From Acridotheres tristis (lineage: Eukaryota; Chordata; Aves; Passeriformes; Sturnidae): a stretch of DNA of 64,000 bases. How positions within the stretch are numbered: the stretch's first letter is position 1; every line of letters starts with the position of its first letter. The DNA is taken from positions 32,281,435 to 32,345,434 of the forward strand of contig CM072919.1 in NCBI GenBank assembly GCA_037013685.1, in the 5' to 3' direction. This document shows positions 1 through 14,077 of the stretch, one piece after another. Position numbers and translations under genes: made by a program. The notes below the pieces were generated by a model. It was not told the DNA's origin. It worked only from the letters and a program-made list of their open reading frames with translations, and did not search any database.

Positions 1-838
1 ATGCTCTGTAATGCTCCATTTAACTCTATTATTAATACTGTGTAAAATTCTATATAAAACATACACATTTTGGTGGGATGTACTGAACTAATCCCTTTGA
101 GGATCTGGTTTACTGGTTGCAGAAACTGGTTTCCACTGTTCTGCAATAAATCAAAATTACTTCCTTGCCATAGGTTTGATCTTAAAAGATGTATATATGA
201 ATCTGCTCTTTTCTTATTATCTCTACCTAATCCATAAATGGATCTGTTAGGGATGTGGCAACAAATTTCAGTTCTTTCCTCAGCAAAACTTATAGATCCC
301 TGGTGCTTTGCTGCATTTTTCTGAAGCTTCAGACTCTGCTTTCTACTGATATGCTGCTAGTGAATTAATGCTTCTTCAATGGAAAAGAAATAAAGAAGTA
401 AATTAGCTAAACTTCTTCAGTAATGTTCTGCTTGTGTCTCCAAGAAAGAACAAATAAGTTGCTGGACAGAAGACAAAAATAAATATAGTAGGGTTCTGCA
501 GCATTAGTAAAGCACTCTGTTTTTTCACAGCTGAAGGGAAAAGCACTGGCAATGTCCCTAAACTTGGAAAATTGGAGAACATAAAAAGTACATCAGGATT
601 GTATTTTGCAACTATATCGTTGGTGGAAGACGATGCTCTGTGAAAACAGAAACCAAAACTTATTTTCTTCTGTTTTTGTGGACTCACTGTAAAGAATTAT
701 TCATTAATCATGAAGGATACAGAACAGAGGCATTTTGTGAAACAGAGTCATCTGTTTTTTAAGAGTATGCTTTTGATGAAAATTTGTTGTATTCAACTGG
801 TGTTACAACATTTTTTACCAGTGGAAGATTTATCCCAT
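1..838. other. Unassigned AT-rich sequence
   Basis: No exon, RNA gene or repeat family was recognised. Short open frames, including one on the minus strand near 403-687, have no recognisable domain. Confidence 0.5.
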
Positions 839-957
839 CCTTTTTACACTTATTTTCTTCTTTTTCTTTTTTTTTTCTCTCTTTTTTATTTTTATACTTA
901 TTTTCTTTTCTTTCTTCTTTTCTTCCTCTTTTTTAATTTTTCTTTTCTTATTTTTTA
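839..957 (+). repeat. T-rich polypyrimidine tract
   Basis: About 120 bases made almost wholly of T and C on the plus strand, with only scattered A and ending in TTTTTTAATA. It produces spurious Phe/Leu-rich open frames on plus and Lys-rich ones on minus. Low-complexity DNA, not a gene. Confidence 0.85.
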
Positions 958-1099
958 ATAAATTATTCAGTATCTTCCACCTGCACAGGTGTTCTATCCA
1001 TTCCATCTTTTCCATTCACAGATATTACATCCTCCCTACAATTCTTTTAGTATATCTGTGTACTTCTACTGTGTTTTGTTGAGGTTTATTCTTTCTTAT

Positions 1100-2433
1100 T
1101 GTGCTGGTTACACGAGGGGGAGGGCAGAGTCAGAGAGGTTTTTCTCTATGAGAACTTCCTCTGTGAGTTGATGGGATCAGTTGTAGGCTGGTTTCGTTAC
1201 TGACAGCCTGAGGAAACATTTGGGGAAAGTTAGTTCACTTTGTGAAAACACATTTTGAAGGAGGTAACACGGATAAAAGGTCTTTTTGCTTTTCCAGCAG
1301 CAGGTAACACTGGCCCAGCCCAGCTCCACGGCAGGCCTGTGGGCCTGGCAGGGGGACAGGGCGGGGCCCCCTGTGTGGGGAGCTGGCATGGCCCGGCAGG
1401 GAGAAGGGATGACCATGGGCAGTGGGTGCTGTAACTGAAACCCAGCAAGGCTGAGTGAGGTCCCAGCCGTGACCCCTCCTCCCCCTTTCCATCGCAGCCA
1501 CGGCCTTTTCTAACTTGGGCCAGGCCTATCCAGCTTGTCCAGAGTGTTCTGAGATCCTGGCATGGCTTGGCTACAGTCTTTGCATTTTCCTGTGTGAGAT
1601 TTTAACTCCTTCAATGCTCAGATAAGACTTGCAAACTTTCAATTCTCCCCTGAGTTAGAGGAAAATAAGAACAGAAGAGCTAAGTTTCTTTAGATGGAAG
1701 GAGAATGAGAAGATGCTATGAAGACTGCCTGAAAATCCTTTTGTAAAGTTGTAGGGATGAACTGATATTGCACTGAATATTCCTCTAAACCGTAGAAAAA
1801 GACATGGGGAGGTTGGAGTGTTCCATTTGATAGATTGTTGACCAAAAGCACTTGTGCTACAAATCCTTCGCTCTGAGGAGAAAAGGGGATCTCTATTTCT
1901 GGAGATGAAGCATGAACACAGAGAAAGAGAGATTAAGAGAATTTTTATTTTGGAACAGTTCATTCTTAAAAGTAAATACCCCATGTGTTTAACATGGCCC
2001 ATAAGCACAGCTTTGGGAAAGCTGAGAAAATGAGAGGAGCTTCACAACTTGTATAGTTTTTCCTGGGCAGATGTGAATCATGAAAGTGAAGCCATGAGAG
2101 AACTGGTTTTTTTCCCTCATTGTGGAGAAGTTCCTATGGCCTGACAAGAGGAAATTTCTCTCTCTGAAGTGAACTGAAAAGGACTATTTAGGTTGGGAAC
2201 TGAATGAAGTTGTTTTTTGGATGTTTGGTTTTTTTGTTAAGAAGGTTGGGAGAGGGGAGGAGGGAATGGCCTGAAGATCTTATTCTGAATTTGGTTTTTT
2301 TTTTCTCTTTCTTTGTGTAGTTAATAAAGTTTTTTATACCCTTTTTAAGCTTTAGGCCTGCCTTGCTTCTGCTCCTGGTTCTGCCTCACAACAGAAAATG
2401 AGTTATTTAATTTGGCAAATCAAAACTATAACA
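1100..2433 (+). mobile_element. Endogenous retrovirus LTR, about 1.33 kb
   Basis: The segment opens TGTGCTGG and closes ATAACA, the TG...CA ends of an LTR. Four bases later is a tRNA-Gly-like primer-binding site. An AATAAA at 2323-2328 and the following U5-like sequence (GCCTGCCTTGCTTCTGCTCC) resemble passerine ERV LTRs as I remember them. A GC-rich block occupies 1310-1400. The left end is less certain than the right, and no target-site duplication was seen. I did not recognise gag, pol or env downstream, so this is an isolated 5' LTR with a leader remnant. Confidence 0.7.
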
Positions 2434-2437
2434 TTAT

Positions 2438-2455
2438 TGGTGCATTGGCTGGGAA
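2438..2455 (+). other. Retroviral primer-binding site, tRNA-Gly type
   Basis: TGGTGCATTGGCTGGGAA differs at one position (T for C) from the complement of the last 18 nucleotides of tRNA-Gly(GCC) including CCA. It lies 4 bp after the CA end of the preceding LTR, the normal spacing for a minus-strand primer site. This fixes the orientation (plus) and right boundary of the LTR. Confidence 0.75.
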
Positions 2456-5229
2456 ATCAAATTAAACCAAGACACTTATATATTCTGTCTCGACTTCAAA
2501 TTGCCACAGAAAGATAAAGAGCTGTTTACAGGTTCAATGCCATCAGTCTTGAGTTGGAGTCCACTGCACCGCAGTGTGAAGTAGGGACAAGTATTTCTTG
2601 TCACTATGTCAAACAATTCTGGCAGGAAAAGCCTTCATCTCTTAGCTACAGCAATTCACAAATTGTATTCATCAGCCTTGCCTTAAAGCCCAACTAGCCC
2701 ATCTAAAATATCAGGTGCCACATATTTGACTCTGATATTTGAAGGAAGAGAACTGGCAGAGCATTAGGAGTGCAAAGCTTTTCTATGAGTGGCACTAGCT
2801 ATGCTGTGAGCACACCTTCTGCTTGAGTTGGCCTAATACTTTTGTTTACTCTTTATCTAGACAGAACTGTGCGCACGGTTTAACTTCTCTATTGACCTGG
2901 GCGGCTGAAAGCCTGTATGTACCTTTGTACAGCAACACTTACAGAGGTGTCCCCACAGATACTTTGCAGCATGAGTAGATGCATACTCCAGATATTTAAC
3001 AAAGACAGTGGGAGGCTGAGGTCTAGGAACCAGGGATGTTGTTAATGCAGCAGACGTGTGGAGAATCCACTTGTGAGTTAGGAATAAGCAATGGAAGGTT
3101 GACAGCAGGTTTGGGAAGAATGGCAGCTCTTTCCAACTGAGCACACTGAAAAACTCCTGCACTTAAACAGAACTGGAACTTCTGCTGCTGAGGAACAATT
3201 TTTTGAACCTTGCAACACCAAAAGTAATATATCCATTTCAAAACCGGCAACTGTTTGAAAGCACTACACTGACCCTGAAGCTGCCTCTCAGTTCTTTTAT
3301 TTAAATAGAGCTCAAATTCTTCCTTTTTTCTACCTCTTATAAAAATCTCACCTCTTTTTGTTCCACCTTATTTGAGAATTTCTCTCCAGAAGCTGACCAG
3401 TTTAAAACAACAGAATATATTAATTTCCACAGTTCATGACATACAGAGAAAATTAACATTTTGCAAAGCATAGAACTGAGCTCACAAGACATTTCCTCTT
3501 AGTCGTGTACTTTAATATTCAGCCTCTAAACCTCCTTAGCTATATAAATGCTGGGAAACAGGGTATCGGAATTGTTAGGGGCCAAACTCTGCAGGCAGTC
3601 ACTACAACATAAAAAGTGCAGATGACCTCTCCTAGACTAACACAGCCATGATCCCATCAAGATCTTTATTGTTGCAATATTTCATTCTCTCCAGAACTGC
3701 TCTGCCACACAATGCACAGTTATTTCAGCTGCCTTGAGTAAGCTGTATGCACAATGCCTGCTGATTATTACTTTCCATAATCTTTTTCTTTTTGTCATGG
3801 GCAATGAAGTCAATGAACCTGCAGTGTCTTTCCTAAGTGTTTTATAAAGATACAACACAGTGTCACAATTACAGTAAGCAAGGGAAAAAATGGTGTGCTT
3901 GCACATATTATATTGCCTACAACAGTTTGCAGAATGATCAGTTCTCTCAGTTTTCTTTCACTACCTCCTTCTTCATCTCTTCATTAAGTCAGTGAGCTTC
4001 TTATGACCCTGTCCACCCTTCTGTTATGAATAAATGGCAAACTTCTTCAAAAGCTTGGTACTGATAAATTCTGTTTTCTCAAACACTAGTGTTCATGTAA
4101 CCTGCTGGGCAATGTTTTGTAGAAATAATGATGAAATATTCATGGGAGTATGATGACAACAAATAAATGGAGCAAAGAAAGCCACATAGCAAGACAAGAG
4201 GTCATTTATCACATTATTCTAAGCCAAAAAATGAAATAACAAGCAGCCTTCTGAAGTTTGCTGGGTGAAGCATGAGCCCTCAGTTAGGTCTATCAATATC
4301 AGACTCATCTCTTTTGCCACAGCAAATCAATCTGTTGGCCTCTGCTTGCTTCTTAGTATGATAGCTACCACTGTAGAATCTCCTGGCTATACCAAAACAG
4401 ATAGACTTTGTGCTATGAAAATGTCTCTGTCTAGATAAAGCTGAATAATAAGATATGTAGCAAGACTGACAGTTCAAAACCAAAATATGAATGAAAAAAT
4501 ATTGCCATGGAAATTAGTCAAAAATCAGGATAATAGCCCTTGCATCCTTGGCAATGTCTCAAAGGAGAGGAGTGGCTAATTTCAGAAAGATATTTGAAAG
4601 TTTATTCACCCATACTTCTTTCAGTTTTGGGGATGTAAAAAAAAAAATGCCAACAGGATATTTTTTCCTAGAAATTGCTGGAATTTCACAGTTGCCAGAG
4701 ACAAAATATGGGACTCCAGTTTTATGTATGGATTTCCACTCCCTCAAAGTAGATTGAAAGGACTGAACAATGAGGACAGTAACAGTTTTACAATGCCATT
4801 ACAAAGGTGTAAATGGCTTTTAAGCAAAGACCGTGTCACCCTACAAGCAGACCACAGAGAGCAGCTTGCCCTTGTCTTCACTACTGCAAAGTCACAGCAT
4901 TTTGAGCATGGATTTGATTCATCCCATTTACTGCCTATAATGATAAAATGTCTTAGTAAAACAAAGACCGAAAATACCATCTACTGCATAATCAGAGCTG
5001 TGCTGATGTGGAACCTTCAATTGCACTTTAAAAAACAATGCTCTATTGTTCTCTGCTTCATAAGGCCATAGAGAACTTCCCAGAGAACTGCTGGAAAATA
5101 GGGGCCCCAGAGGGCCCCTTATTCATCATCTGCAGAGAGCAGCAGCAGCTCAGCTCTAGGTTTGCAGCCTCCAAGAGTGGAGACCACGGGGCAACAGGGC
5201 AGCTCCTCCAGGGCTTGGCTGTTATCTTT
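2456..5229. other. Unassigned intergenic sequence
   Basis: No gene was recognised. The first few hundred bases after the primer-binding site could be a degraded retroviral leader, but I found no frame supporting gag. Nothing else stood out. Confidence 0.45.
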
Positions 5230-6030
5230 GGAAAGCAAACATAGTTTCTAGCATGCAGCCAAGAACTGCTCTAAGGAGCCTGTCCCTGTCTCATTGATCC
5301 TCTCTCCATCAACACTGAGGTGCTTCTGGGTGCCCTGAGGCTCCAGATGAACTAATCTCAGATCCACAGCCTTGGTGTCATGTACAAACCTGACAGAGTG
5401 CTCTTGGGACCTCCCCTGTTCACCACTGGAAATAGTAATCAGAAAAGGCCCCAGAGAAGATCCTGAAAGATTCCATGGGACATGAGCCTCCAGGCAGACT
5501 TGGCCCGATGACCACCACCTCTCATCTTGACCAGTCAAGAAGGTGTTTACCCACCCAGACTCAAATCTCTAGTGTGGATTCAAGGACTTTATGGGATATT
5601 GTTGGAAACTTTGCCAAAGTTATATTCCATGTTCATTCCTTGTCCACAAACACTTTATCACATAAGGTAACCAGCTGTCTCAGACCTGATTCAACCCCTG
5701 GTCAATGGTGCTGGTGGTCCCAGCATCTTTCATGCAGCAAGGGATGTGCTCCAGATAAATTCATGCTGTGATTGTCTCAGGAAGCAAAGTGAGACTTGAC
5801 TGTCCTGAGGTTCCCCAGATCATCTTTCTCTCCTTTTTTGAAGGATATTTGCCTTTCTTCAATTGCTGGGATTCTCCCAACTCCATAGCCTTTCAAAAAT
5901 GCTTGAATGTGACCTTACATAGCCATTGGCCAGCTCTCTTAGCAGCCTTAGGTCCAGCCTTTGGAGTTCCACAACCCTGTAGGTGTTGAGTCTGTGCAAG
6001 TAATCCCTGACTCAACCTTCATCCACTTGC
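5230..6030 (-). mobile_element. Old CR1 LINE fragment, minus sense
   Basis: Read on the minus strand, the region gives degraded CR1 reverse-transcriptase sequence. SSLGPFLITI corresponds to the GPVLFNIFIND region, and about 40 codons on, FVHDTK corresponds to FADDTK. The part toward 6.0 kb matches the preceding ORF2 section in the same order. It is interrupted by stops and shifts and is more diverged than the other CR1 copies, so an old dead fragment. Ends are approximate. Confidence 0.65.
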
Positions 6031-9000
6031 TGGTCGTTCTCACCTTCCTTAAGTTCTGTCTCTGGGGATTCTGCCAGCAAAGAGTGAGGAAAAGAGCATT
6101 GAGCACCTTTGTCTTTATCTATGCCTCTTTTCATAAAAAACTGTCAGCCTTATTTAGCCCACATTTTCCTTGTGTAGCCTTTCATTGTTGATGCACAGGC
6201 ATGACTTACAAAATTGGATTTTGATATTCATTCTGCCCAAGATGAAACAGAAATGACTGTTATAAAAATAAAGAATGACAAATTCATTGGTATTATTTCT
6301 CAATGACAAGTTCTAGATTATGCTGAGAATCCATCATGCACTTACATTATGCAACAATTACTATGGAAGTGTCCCTTCAAACTACTCTTTAATGAACAAA
6401 GAATCCCTTCTTCTATAGAAAAATTATTCCTGCAGATTTATGGTTTATCTAAAGGGAAACTGTCTTCTCATTTTCATTATTTTTCATTATTTTCATTCCA
6501 TCCAGCAGTTTTATCATATAATACCTTTCTTTCAGTGGAGATCCCTGGAGATGCTTTACCAGGAGATTACCATACTTAGACTTGATGTTCCTAGGAAAAT
6601 ACATCAATGTAGCATTTCTGAAAGGCCAAGTTGTTTTCTGTTGTCCCTTAGGAGAAAACATCACTTCGTCCTATCATTGCTTAAACGTACCAAGAGCTTT
6701 TTGGCACTGTGCCGGAACAGAGCTGTCAAGATTGTAAATTCAAGTTATAACCCAAGGAGTGTTTACAATTTTATCTTATCCTGAGCTGCCTAACATCAAA
6801 AGAAATATTGAGAACACAACCAGCCTTCTACATTCCTGAAACATGCAGCTGCAGAAGCCTCTGCTTTAAAGGAGTTGAAAGTACAGCAGCTCTTTTAGGG
6901 AAAGTTATAAATGAAACTCTGCTCCTTGCAATCGTGAGCCAAGCTATGTCTACATGGTAAGGCTTAGTGTCAAAAGGAGCTGCTCTAAAAAGCAGAAATT
7001 GAGATGTATGCACAAAAAAACATACTCTGACAGAGGACACTGCAGCACTCAGTTCCTTATTGCTGCCATTCCTCCTCTCCAAGCATCAGTGGGCTGAAGC
7101 CATATGATGCTATCAGTGATGTTTGTAATCCAAACTCATGGAGATGGAGCTGGCATAGACATCTATTAAACTGAGCCCAAATCTCTCGAAAACTTAGCTC
7201 TAGCGTCTCAGTTCATGGCTTGACCTATTTAATGGAAAGAAAATTTGAATCATACTTTGAGTGGCCACGCTAAGATGTTGTTGCCTTGTTACGGGCATTT
7301 TGTGATGTACAACTTACTGTCCATCATTCCTCATAAAAATTCACTCTTTTAATTACAATTTTCACATCTCAAGGGCTTGAGCCTACAGTAACTGAAAATC
7401 ATCCCAAAAGTAATTAAAAGCATAGAGGACAACTGACCTCTGGATAACAATTCCATTCTGTGGCGTACACAGCTTTGAAAAGGGATTTTAGTCCCCTGCT
7501 GAATAACAACTACTCAGGATCGTCTTATAAACACAGAAATGCACTAAAATGAATTCTTTTAAATTGGATTTTCAGGTTTTCCAATTCAAATATGCACGTC
7601 TTTCACTGGGACATGGGCCAAGCTTGGAAAAGTCCCAAATGAAGGAGTCTGTCTGAATTTTTCATGTCAGATAGCTCTGAATGAGATAGATGAGGGATAT
7701 AAATACATTCTCTATATTTCATATTTTCAGTCTTACTGCACTGCACTTGAGACGCAATATCTCCTGGTCTTTTCTCCTTCCCTGCATTAACATGAAATAG
7801 TATTCATCAGAGAAACATCATTTGGTCATAAACTTACTACCTGATTCTACTACTCCCTGTGTATCATAATATGTAAAATATACGTGTGTAGGAAGTAACT
7901 TTATGTGGGTTTTGCAGATGATGTAATGGCAAAGGCACAGGCATATAAAACATTCCTCATGAGTTACACATTTCCAAAAGCTATATGGGGGTGTGTGCCA
8001 GTTACTACAGTGCTGGGGTTATCTAATGTGTCCTCAAAGGTGTGGTGTGAACAAGAGTGTTGACACCCATCTCTCACCCCTCCAGTAAGCATGATAGGAA
8101 TCTCTAAAGGACATCCTGTGTGCCACAGGATATGGAAGAAATGTTCTGGCACTGATATTCCCTAGAGGTGATATGGTTTCACCAAAAGGGACTTCAACCC
8201 CTACAGTAAAACCCAGTGCTCACTGCTTCCCAAGGAACTGGGGAACGGTTCTGCATTGTACTGCAGAACAGTACTGCATTGTGAGTCCTGCTGACCCTAC
8301 AGCCGAATACAATAATAATATGGTGCCTGGGAAAGAATATGCAAGCTGTGCAGGGCTGGCCCACATCTGCTTTCACCATCTGCTATCCTATGGTGCTGGT
8401 TGTGCATCTCACTTAGTACATCTCCACCACCCTGCTCCTAGAGAGCTGGACCCACCTATGCCCCACACAACAGGTTTCTGACACCAAAGCACCTCTCTAC
8501 ACGGGATTTCCTTTTTAAGGATTCTGTCAAAGAGCCTGCATCCATGTACTGTAGTGCTAAAACCAGTACCTTAAGGTTTTGTTATGAGGAAGAGCTCATT
8601 GTCTATGATAAGCAGTTTCTAGAGATGCTCCCTATTATCACACTTTAATGACTTGAAGAAGTTAGGAGTGTTTAGTGGGTCTCTGATTAAAGATAAAAGC
8701 ACACTAACAAATAATGGATTTAAGCCGTTCTTCCACAAGCCCCCATGCCTCTGATTTATTTCATCTCTCTGAATTCTTTATCCCCTAAACTCTGACACTT
8801 TCAACACAAAACTTTTGGCATTATCATATACTGTCACATTTACAACTTATTTGACTTCGTACATGATGAATAAAAGGTAAGATGTAAGTAGCTATACCAA
8901 TAACAAGCATGTTTTTGATGTATGCTCTGCTGTTTACTGTGTCATAAGGGTACAGTAGAAAAAAAGAACTGAATGGCTATAAGGCCACAGTTAAAGTAAT

Positions 9001-10485
9001 CCTACAATAAATAATATTGCCCAAGTCTCTATTAATTGCATTGCAAACCTCCATGCACTTTAAGATCTTAATTTTTAGGAGAAAAAAGCAAAAAGCAATT
9101 TCTTCAATAATGTTTGAACTTTTGTTTTTATCAGGGCCGAAAATAAAAATACACTAGTTCTTAGGTAGTGCCAGACCAGTACTTTTTAAAGATAGTATGC
9201 CTTGTCTCTCATTGGTCCACAAATTCCATGTAAAGATGAAAAAGACATATTTCAGCTCCAGAGTGATTAGTGGAAGATCTGACAGCCCTGTGTCAGATCC
9301 CTCTCTTCAATCAGTTTCTTATCATATTTCTATTGAGTTGACAATAGGACTGTGATCCCTGCATAATGCCAACACAGAATAATGGTAGCAGTGTATCTGG
9401 AATGTGAAGCATGGTATTAAGATTTCCCAGTGGGACAATCTGTCCCCCTTCCAGCAGTTCTATGCATTGGAGCAATCCTGAATATACGTAAAACAAACAA
9501 CACATTTAAGAAAATGTCATAGGACTTCTCCAGGTTGGTGGGTGACCAGACTGGACAAATGATAAACTGGAGTAATTTTGCAACTGTTCTTTCCCATTCC
9601 TGTTAAAATGATGAATCAGTAAGCAAACCCCATACTTATATGATGTCTGGGTAAATGCATATACTCTAGAAATTAAAATGCAAGATCAAAATAGCATTAA
9701 TTCTTCTTTTATAAAAACAAAGAGGTAGTAGAAATATACAAATTCAGTGCCACAAAATGCATCAGTTGTTTTAGAATGCACAAATTATAAGTAGCTCTGA
9801 AAACACCAGGACAAAGTTGAAAATGGGATTATATATCGAATAACTAGTTTCACAGAACTTTCAAATTGGAGGCCAAACTATCCTGGATTATATCTCACTG
9901 TGAATTTTTTTCCTCTTTATGTCTCTTAAATCAATTTTAAAAAACCAAAACCAGCAAATATACAGATTAATCAAAGTATACCCCCACTGCCAAACTCACT
10001 GTTGTATAAACAAACAGAACTAGTCTTCACACATGAAAAAGCTTCATGCAGTGCTACATTACAAACATGCCCCGTCCTTGGGCACAAATGACCTCTTCTG
10101 ACAGGCAGATCATCATTTGAGCTCCATGTCACTTCATGTTATGGAGTTTCAGTAAGCAAAGCCAGCCACTGTAGATTTTTTTCTAAGACCTATTAGTTTG
10201 ACTTAGTTCAGATGAAGTAATGACTTAAAATCGGACCACAAAGAGAGGAGCCCTTCTCCAGTTGCAAAGTTCTGGCTGAATTCAGCAGCACAAACCACAC
10301 AGGAGGTCATGGAACAGCTCTTCTGTACAAGCTCCAGGACGGGGTGCACACCACACTGCTCAGGACCACTCACATCTAAATTCCTGCTCTCAAAAAACAG
10401 CAAAACTAGACTCCAACCCAAAGGTGATGCAGGTCTTCACAGCCAGATAACTCCTTGCATGCTTCAGTTATTTGGGAGAGAGCTG
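6031..10485. other. Unassigned intergenic sequence
   Basis: AT-rich DNA with no recognised exon, RNA gene or repeat family. A short TTTTCATTA-type reiteration is present near 6468-6500. The open frames, up to 114 codons, are what chance would give. Confidence 0.5.
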
Positions 10486-11165
10486 ATCACAGAATCTCAG
10501 AATGGTTTGGGTTGGAAGGGACCTTTAAAGGTCACCTAATACAAAAATCCCTGCAATAAGGAGGGGCATTTTTACCTAGATCAGGGTGTTCAGAGCCACA
10601 TCCCGCTCGGCCTTGAACACTTCCAAGGATGCAGCATTGACCATCGACCACCCCTCCAGGCAACCTGTGCCAGTGTTTCACCACCCTCATCATAAAAAAA
10701 TTTCTTCCTTGAATCTAGTCTGAATCCATCTCCTTGTAGTTTAAAACCATTACCCTTTGTCCTACCACTACAGGCCCTGCTAAAAGGTGTGTCTCTATCT
10801 TTGCTATAAGCCCATTTTAGGTTTACTGAAAAGCCATAATAAGTTCTCCCCAGAGAGAGAGAAGAGGGACCTTCTCTTTTCCAGGCTGAACAAGCCCAAC
10901 TCTCTCAGCCTGTCCACACAGGAGAGGTGTTCCATCCCTCTAATAATTTTTGTCTCCCTCCTTGGGACTCACTAGAACGGATCTACATCTTTCTTATGCT
11001 GAGGGCCCCAGCGCTGGACACAGCACTTCAGGTGGGGTCTCACAAGGGCAGAGCAAAGGGGGAAAATCCCCCCTTGACTTCCTGGACATCCTTCTTTTGT
11101 TGTAGCCCAGGATGTCGCTGGCATTCTGGCCGGTGAATACACCTTGCTGGGTCACACTCAGTTCA
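10486..11165 (-). mobile_element. CR1 LINE 3' end, minus sense
   Basis: The plus strand opens ATCACAGAATCTCAGAATGG, the reverse complement of the CR1 3' terminus with its octamer-type repeats. It continues through the typical antisense CR1 text (GGTTGGAAGGGACCT, then CCAGGCAACCTGTGCCAGTG, then TTCCAGGCTGAACAAGCCCA). It is 5'-truncated at about 11165, as usual for CR1. Open frames on either strand here are artefacts. Confidence 0.9.
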
Positions 11166-14077
11166 AATTCTGACATTTACTTCATTCTGATTAAACTTCA
11201 AAGTAAATCAGAAATTATTAGACATGAGAGAAATTCATTCCTTTTAAAATACCCATTTCAAGGAGCTTCTTTTCTCTGTATGGTCTGCACACTCTATAAG
11301 GCCTGCAGACTAAGAACACCTGTAAAAAAGTAATTAAGAGAAACAAGCCTATATTTGTTATCTTAAATTTAGTTAACTGTTGTCTGCGTCTTCGATCTCT
11401 CTGTACTTTAGGGGTCTGAAAACTGAAGGAGGTTGAAAAACAGTGCTTTTACTGCCCTGATTGTACTTCATAAGGAAGATTAGATTGGCTGAAGGATCCC
11501 ATTTTCCATGTCTTATACCACAGGAATCTCGCTTTCAGTTGGACGATCTTTCATACTCATGAAGTTGTAAATATCTCTTCTGCCAACCACATCCTGAACC
11601 ACAACTCAAGCCACTCAAGCCTCAAAAAATGTGAAGAAAGCTTCCTCCACAGAGTACCTGGACCTGTTCCAGCTGGACTCCCTTGTAAGAAATCATGGTG
11701 TACCAGGTCCTGGGAAGGCCCTCATCAGGACAATGCCTGTTTAGAGCCTTACTAGCAATTCCTCTGTAACCCTACTTCACTTCAGCCACTGGACTGAGAT
11801 AATAAATTCGGAGCCATACAGTTCCATATCACAGCTCACCTCTGAAATTGTCTTCCTCTTTGGACTGACTTCTGGGAAAATAAACAGTCCTAATTTGGAT
11901 ATTTTGACTGCTTTCCTGTGTCAGGAATGATGGGTCCAAACAAGGATCTGATCTGTGCCACCTCTGCAAGCTCTGCAGACTGGCCCCTGCTCATCCATAA
12001 GTGTGCATTTCAAGGGAAGGAGAAGGTGAAATGGTTAACTGACCAAGATCTGTGTCATGTTTTGGCAGTGTGCTCACTTAGTATGCATCTTACAAAGCTA
12101 GTGTGCTCAGACAATAGTCTCTGTAGGGAAACATGTGCTTTCACTGTTCATGCTCTGCTGGACTGGATATTCAGCATTGCAAATTCATCTCACAGCCACT
12201 CAGCTTGCACAGAGCCTGATCAGAAAGCAGACGAAAGCCTTGCCCTTGACTTCAGCAGACTTCCAGTTGGGCTGTTTCACTGCTCTGTTTGTGCTCCTGG
12301 ACCAACTGTCATAAAGCACCTTTCAGGCCAGAGTGAATGTTTTTATTGCAGTACTATATTATCTGGAGGAACAATTTTTATAATGAAAGCACTGGCAGTG
12401 ACCCTTAACTAAAATACAGCTTTAGATGCTGCTACTGCTCTGTCTTAACAAGTCTCCTGTAAGCTTCACAGCAATAAAGAAGAAAAATCCAAGTATCATG
12501 GTGCTGTCAGGGAGCATTTCACTCATGTCCTGCACATACTCCTTTTATTCAACCTATCTTTGCCAGATTTTAAACTCTATTTCACATCCTCTCTGAATAC
12601 ATCTTCTGTTGTCATGGCACTGTAACTTCACTTACTCTTCGAACTACACCAGCCATTAGATTTATGTCATTAATTTGCCTCTCTGCATACAGCTCATAGA
12701 CTGATTTATAGCTTTAAATAATCTCTAGTCATCAGCATCTACATCCAGGCCAATTCCATTCCAAATGCAAATCACAGATGAATCTGGCCTCTCCCACTAT
12801 CTTAAGTTAACTACTCTGCATCTCTGTGCTGACTTCAAACAGCTCTGAGTGGCCAGGCCCTGAAGAGGTCTCACCTCCCCCACTTCTGCCACAGGCTTTG
12901 GTATTGTATGCATCTGAAAAGGAGAGAATTCTGCAGGTTTAGGAAAATTATCCCCAGACTTGATCTCAAGGCTCAAGCCTGTAATTCAGCACACTGCCTG
13001 TGCTTGTCCATTATGCAGCACGAATAAAGCATTACAGAGAAAGTAGACTTTGAAAGCCCTGGATGTTTCAAGTGCCTCCTGCCAGCCAGCCCTCATTGCT
13101 TATCCATCATTTCACAGATGAAGCACTGCAGAGAGCTGTCAGTATTGCTGTCACTATGATGAATGAGGCAACTAGCTACAACTTTCTCAAACAATATATT
13201 GAGCCCATCTATTGTCAGCATTTATAACATCCCTCTCCCCAGGCACTCACATGCAGCTACCACTTCACCAGTTGCTTTGTTTATTTGAACTTGTTGGAGG
13301 GGTTCTTGGAGTAAACAGTTTATGATTAGAAGTACAAGGAGTGGCTCGTAGATAAGAAGTAGACATAAGCCTTTTTGACAGTCATTGAGCTACAGAGAAA
13401 GATACTTAGAGATCATATTCTTGGCCATTTTAGCCATTGCAAACTATATTCAATTTTATCCAGTAATCACACCTTCCATTGCAAAACATGTTAACTACAG
13501 AATTATACACATGACTGGGTTTTCTAAACTCCCTCATCATTGTGGTATCTGTTTCAATGATTTCTTAAAGTATTTTCTTCACAGTAGGACAGGCTTAAAG
13601 CTTTTCCACTAGCTTATCATCCACTACTGTCCTGTGTCCGGTTGTGGAATATTAAGTAAACTGGAAGAATACACTAATCTCAGTTCTAAACAGGGGAATT
13701 TCCAAGCTGAAAATAACTGGACCCTAGAGGAAATTTCATATATGTTTTCCCTGGTCCTAATTTCCTCTACACACCTGTTTTTGATTATGACTGAAAAAGG
13801 AATCCTGCCCTAGATAGACCTTTGGTCTAACTCACCGTAACCATTTTTATATCCTTTGCAGTAAAGAAAATTTTCTGTGTATCTGCCCGCTTACATACTA
13901 GCTTGTGGGGTATATGTGTATCCTTTCATAGTCTTATGGTGTTATCAAGGGACACGATGCACTGATAAACTCATCTGCATGGCTGAAATATTAAAGTCTT
14001 TCAAGTTTACGAGAAGACTATTTTTTTGCTATAAAAGTCTTATAAAATTATTTTCTGCTTATGTTTGTCCCTGAAAG
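11166..14077. other. Unassigned intergenic sequence
   Basis: No gene recognised. A 164-codon plus-strand open frame at 11918-12412 was checked by eye: it lacks recognisable domains, homology and splice context, so it is treated as chance. Confidence 0.5.

Noticed and set aside
839..1015. Lys-rich open frame on minus across the pyrimidine tract
   Set aside because: Low-complexity translation of a T/C-rich stretch.
11918..12412. 164-codon open frame on plus
   Set aside because: No recognisable motif and no neighbouring exons; treated as chance.
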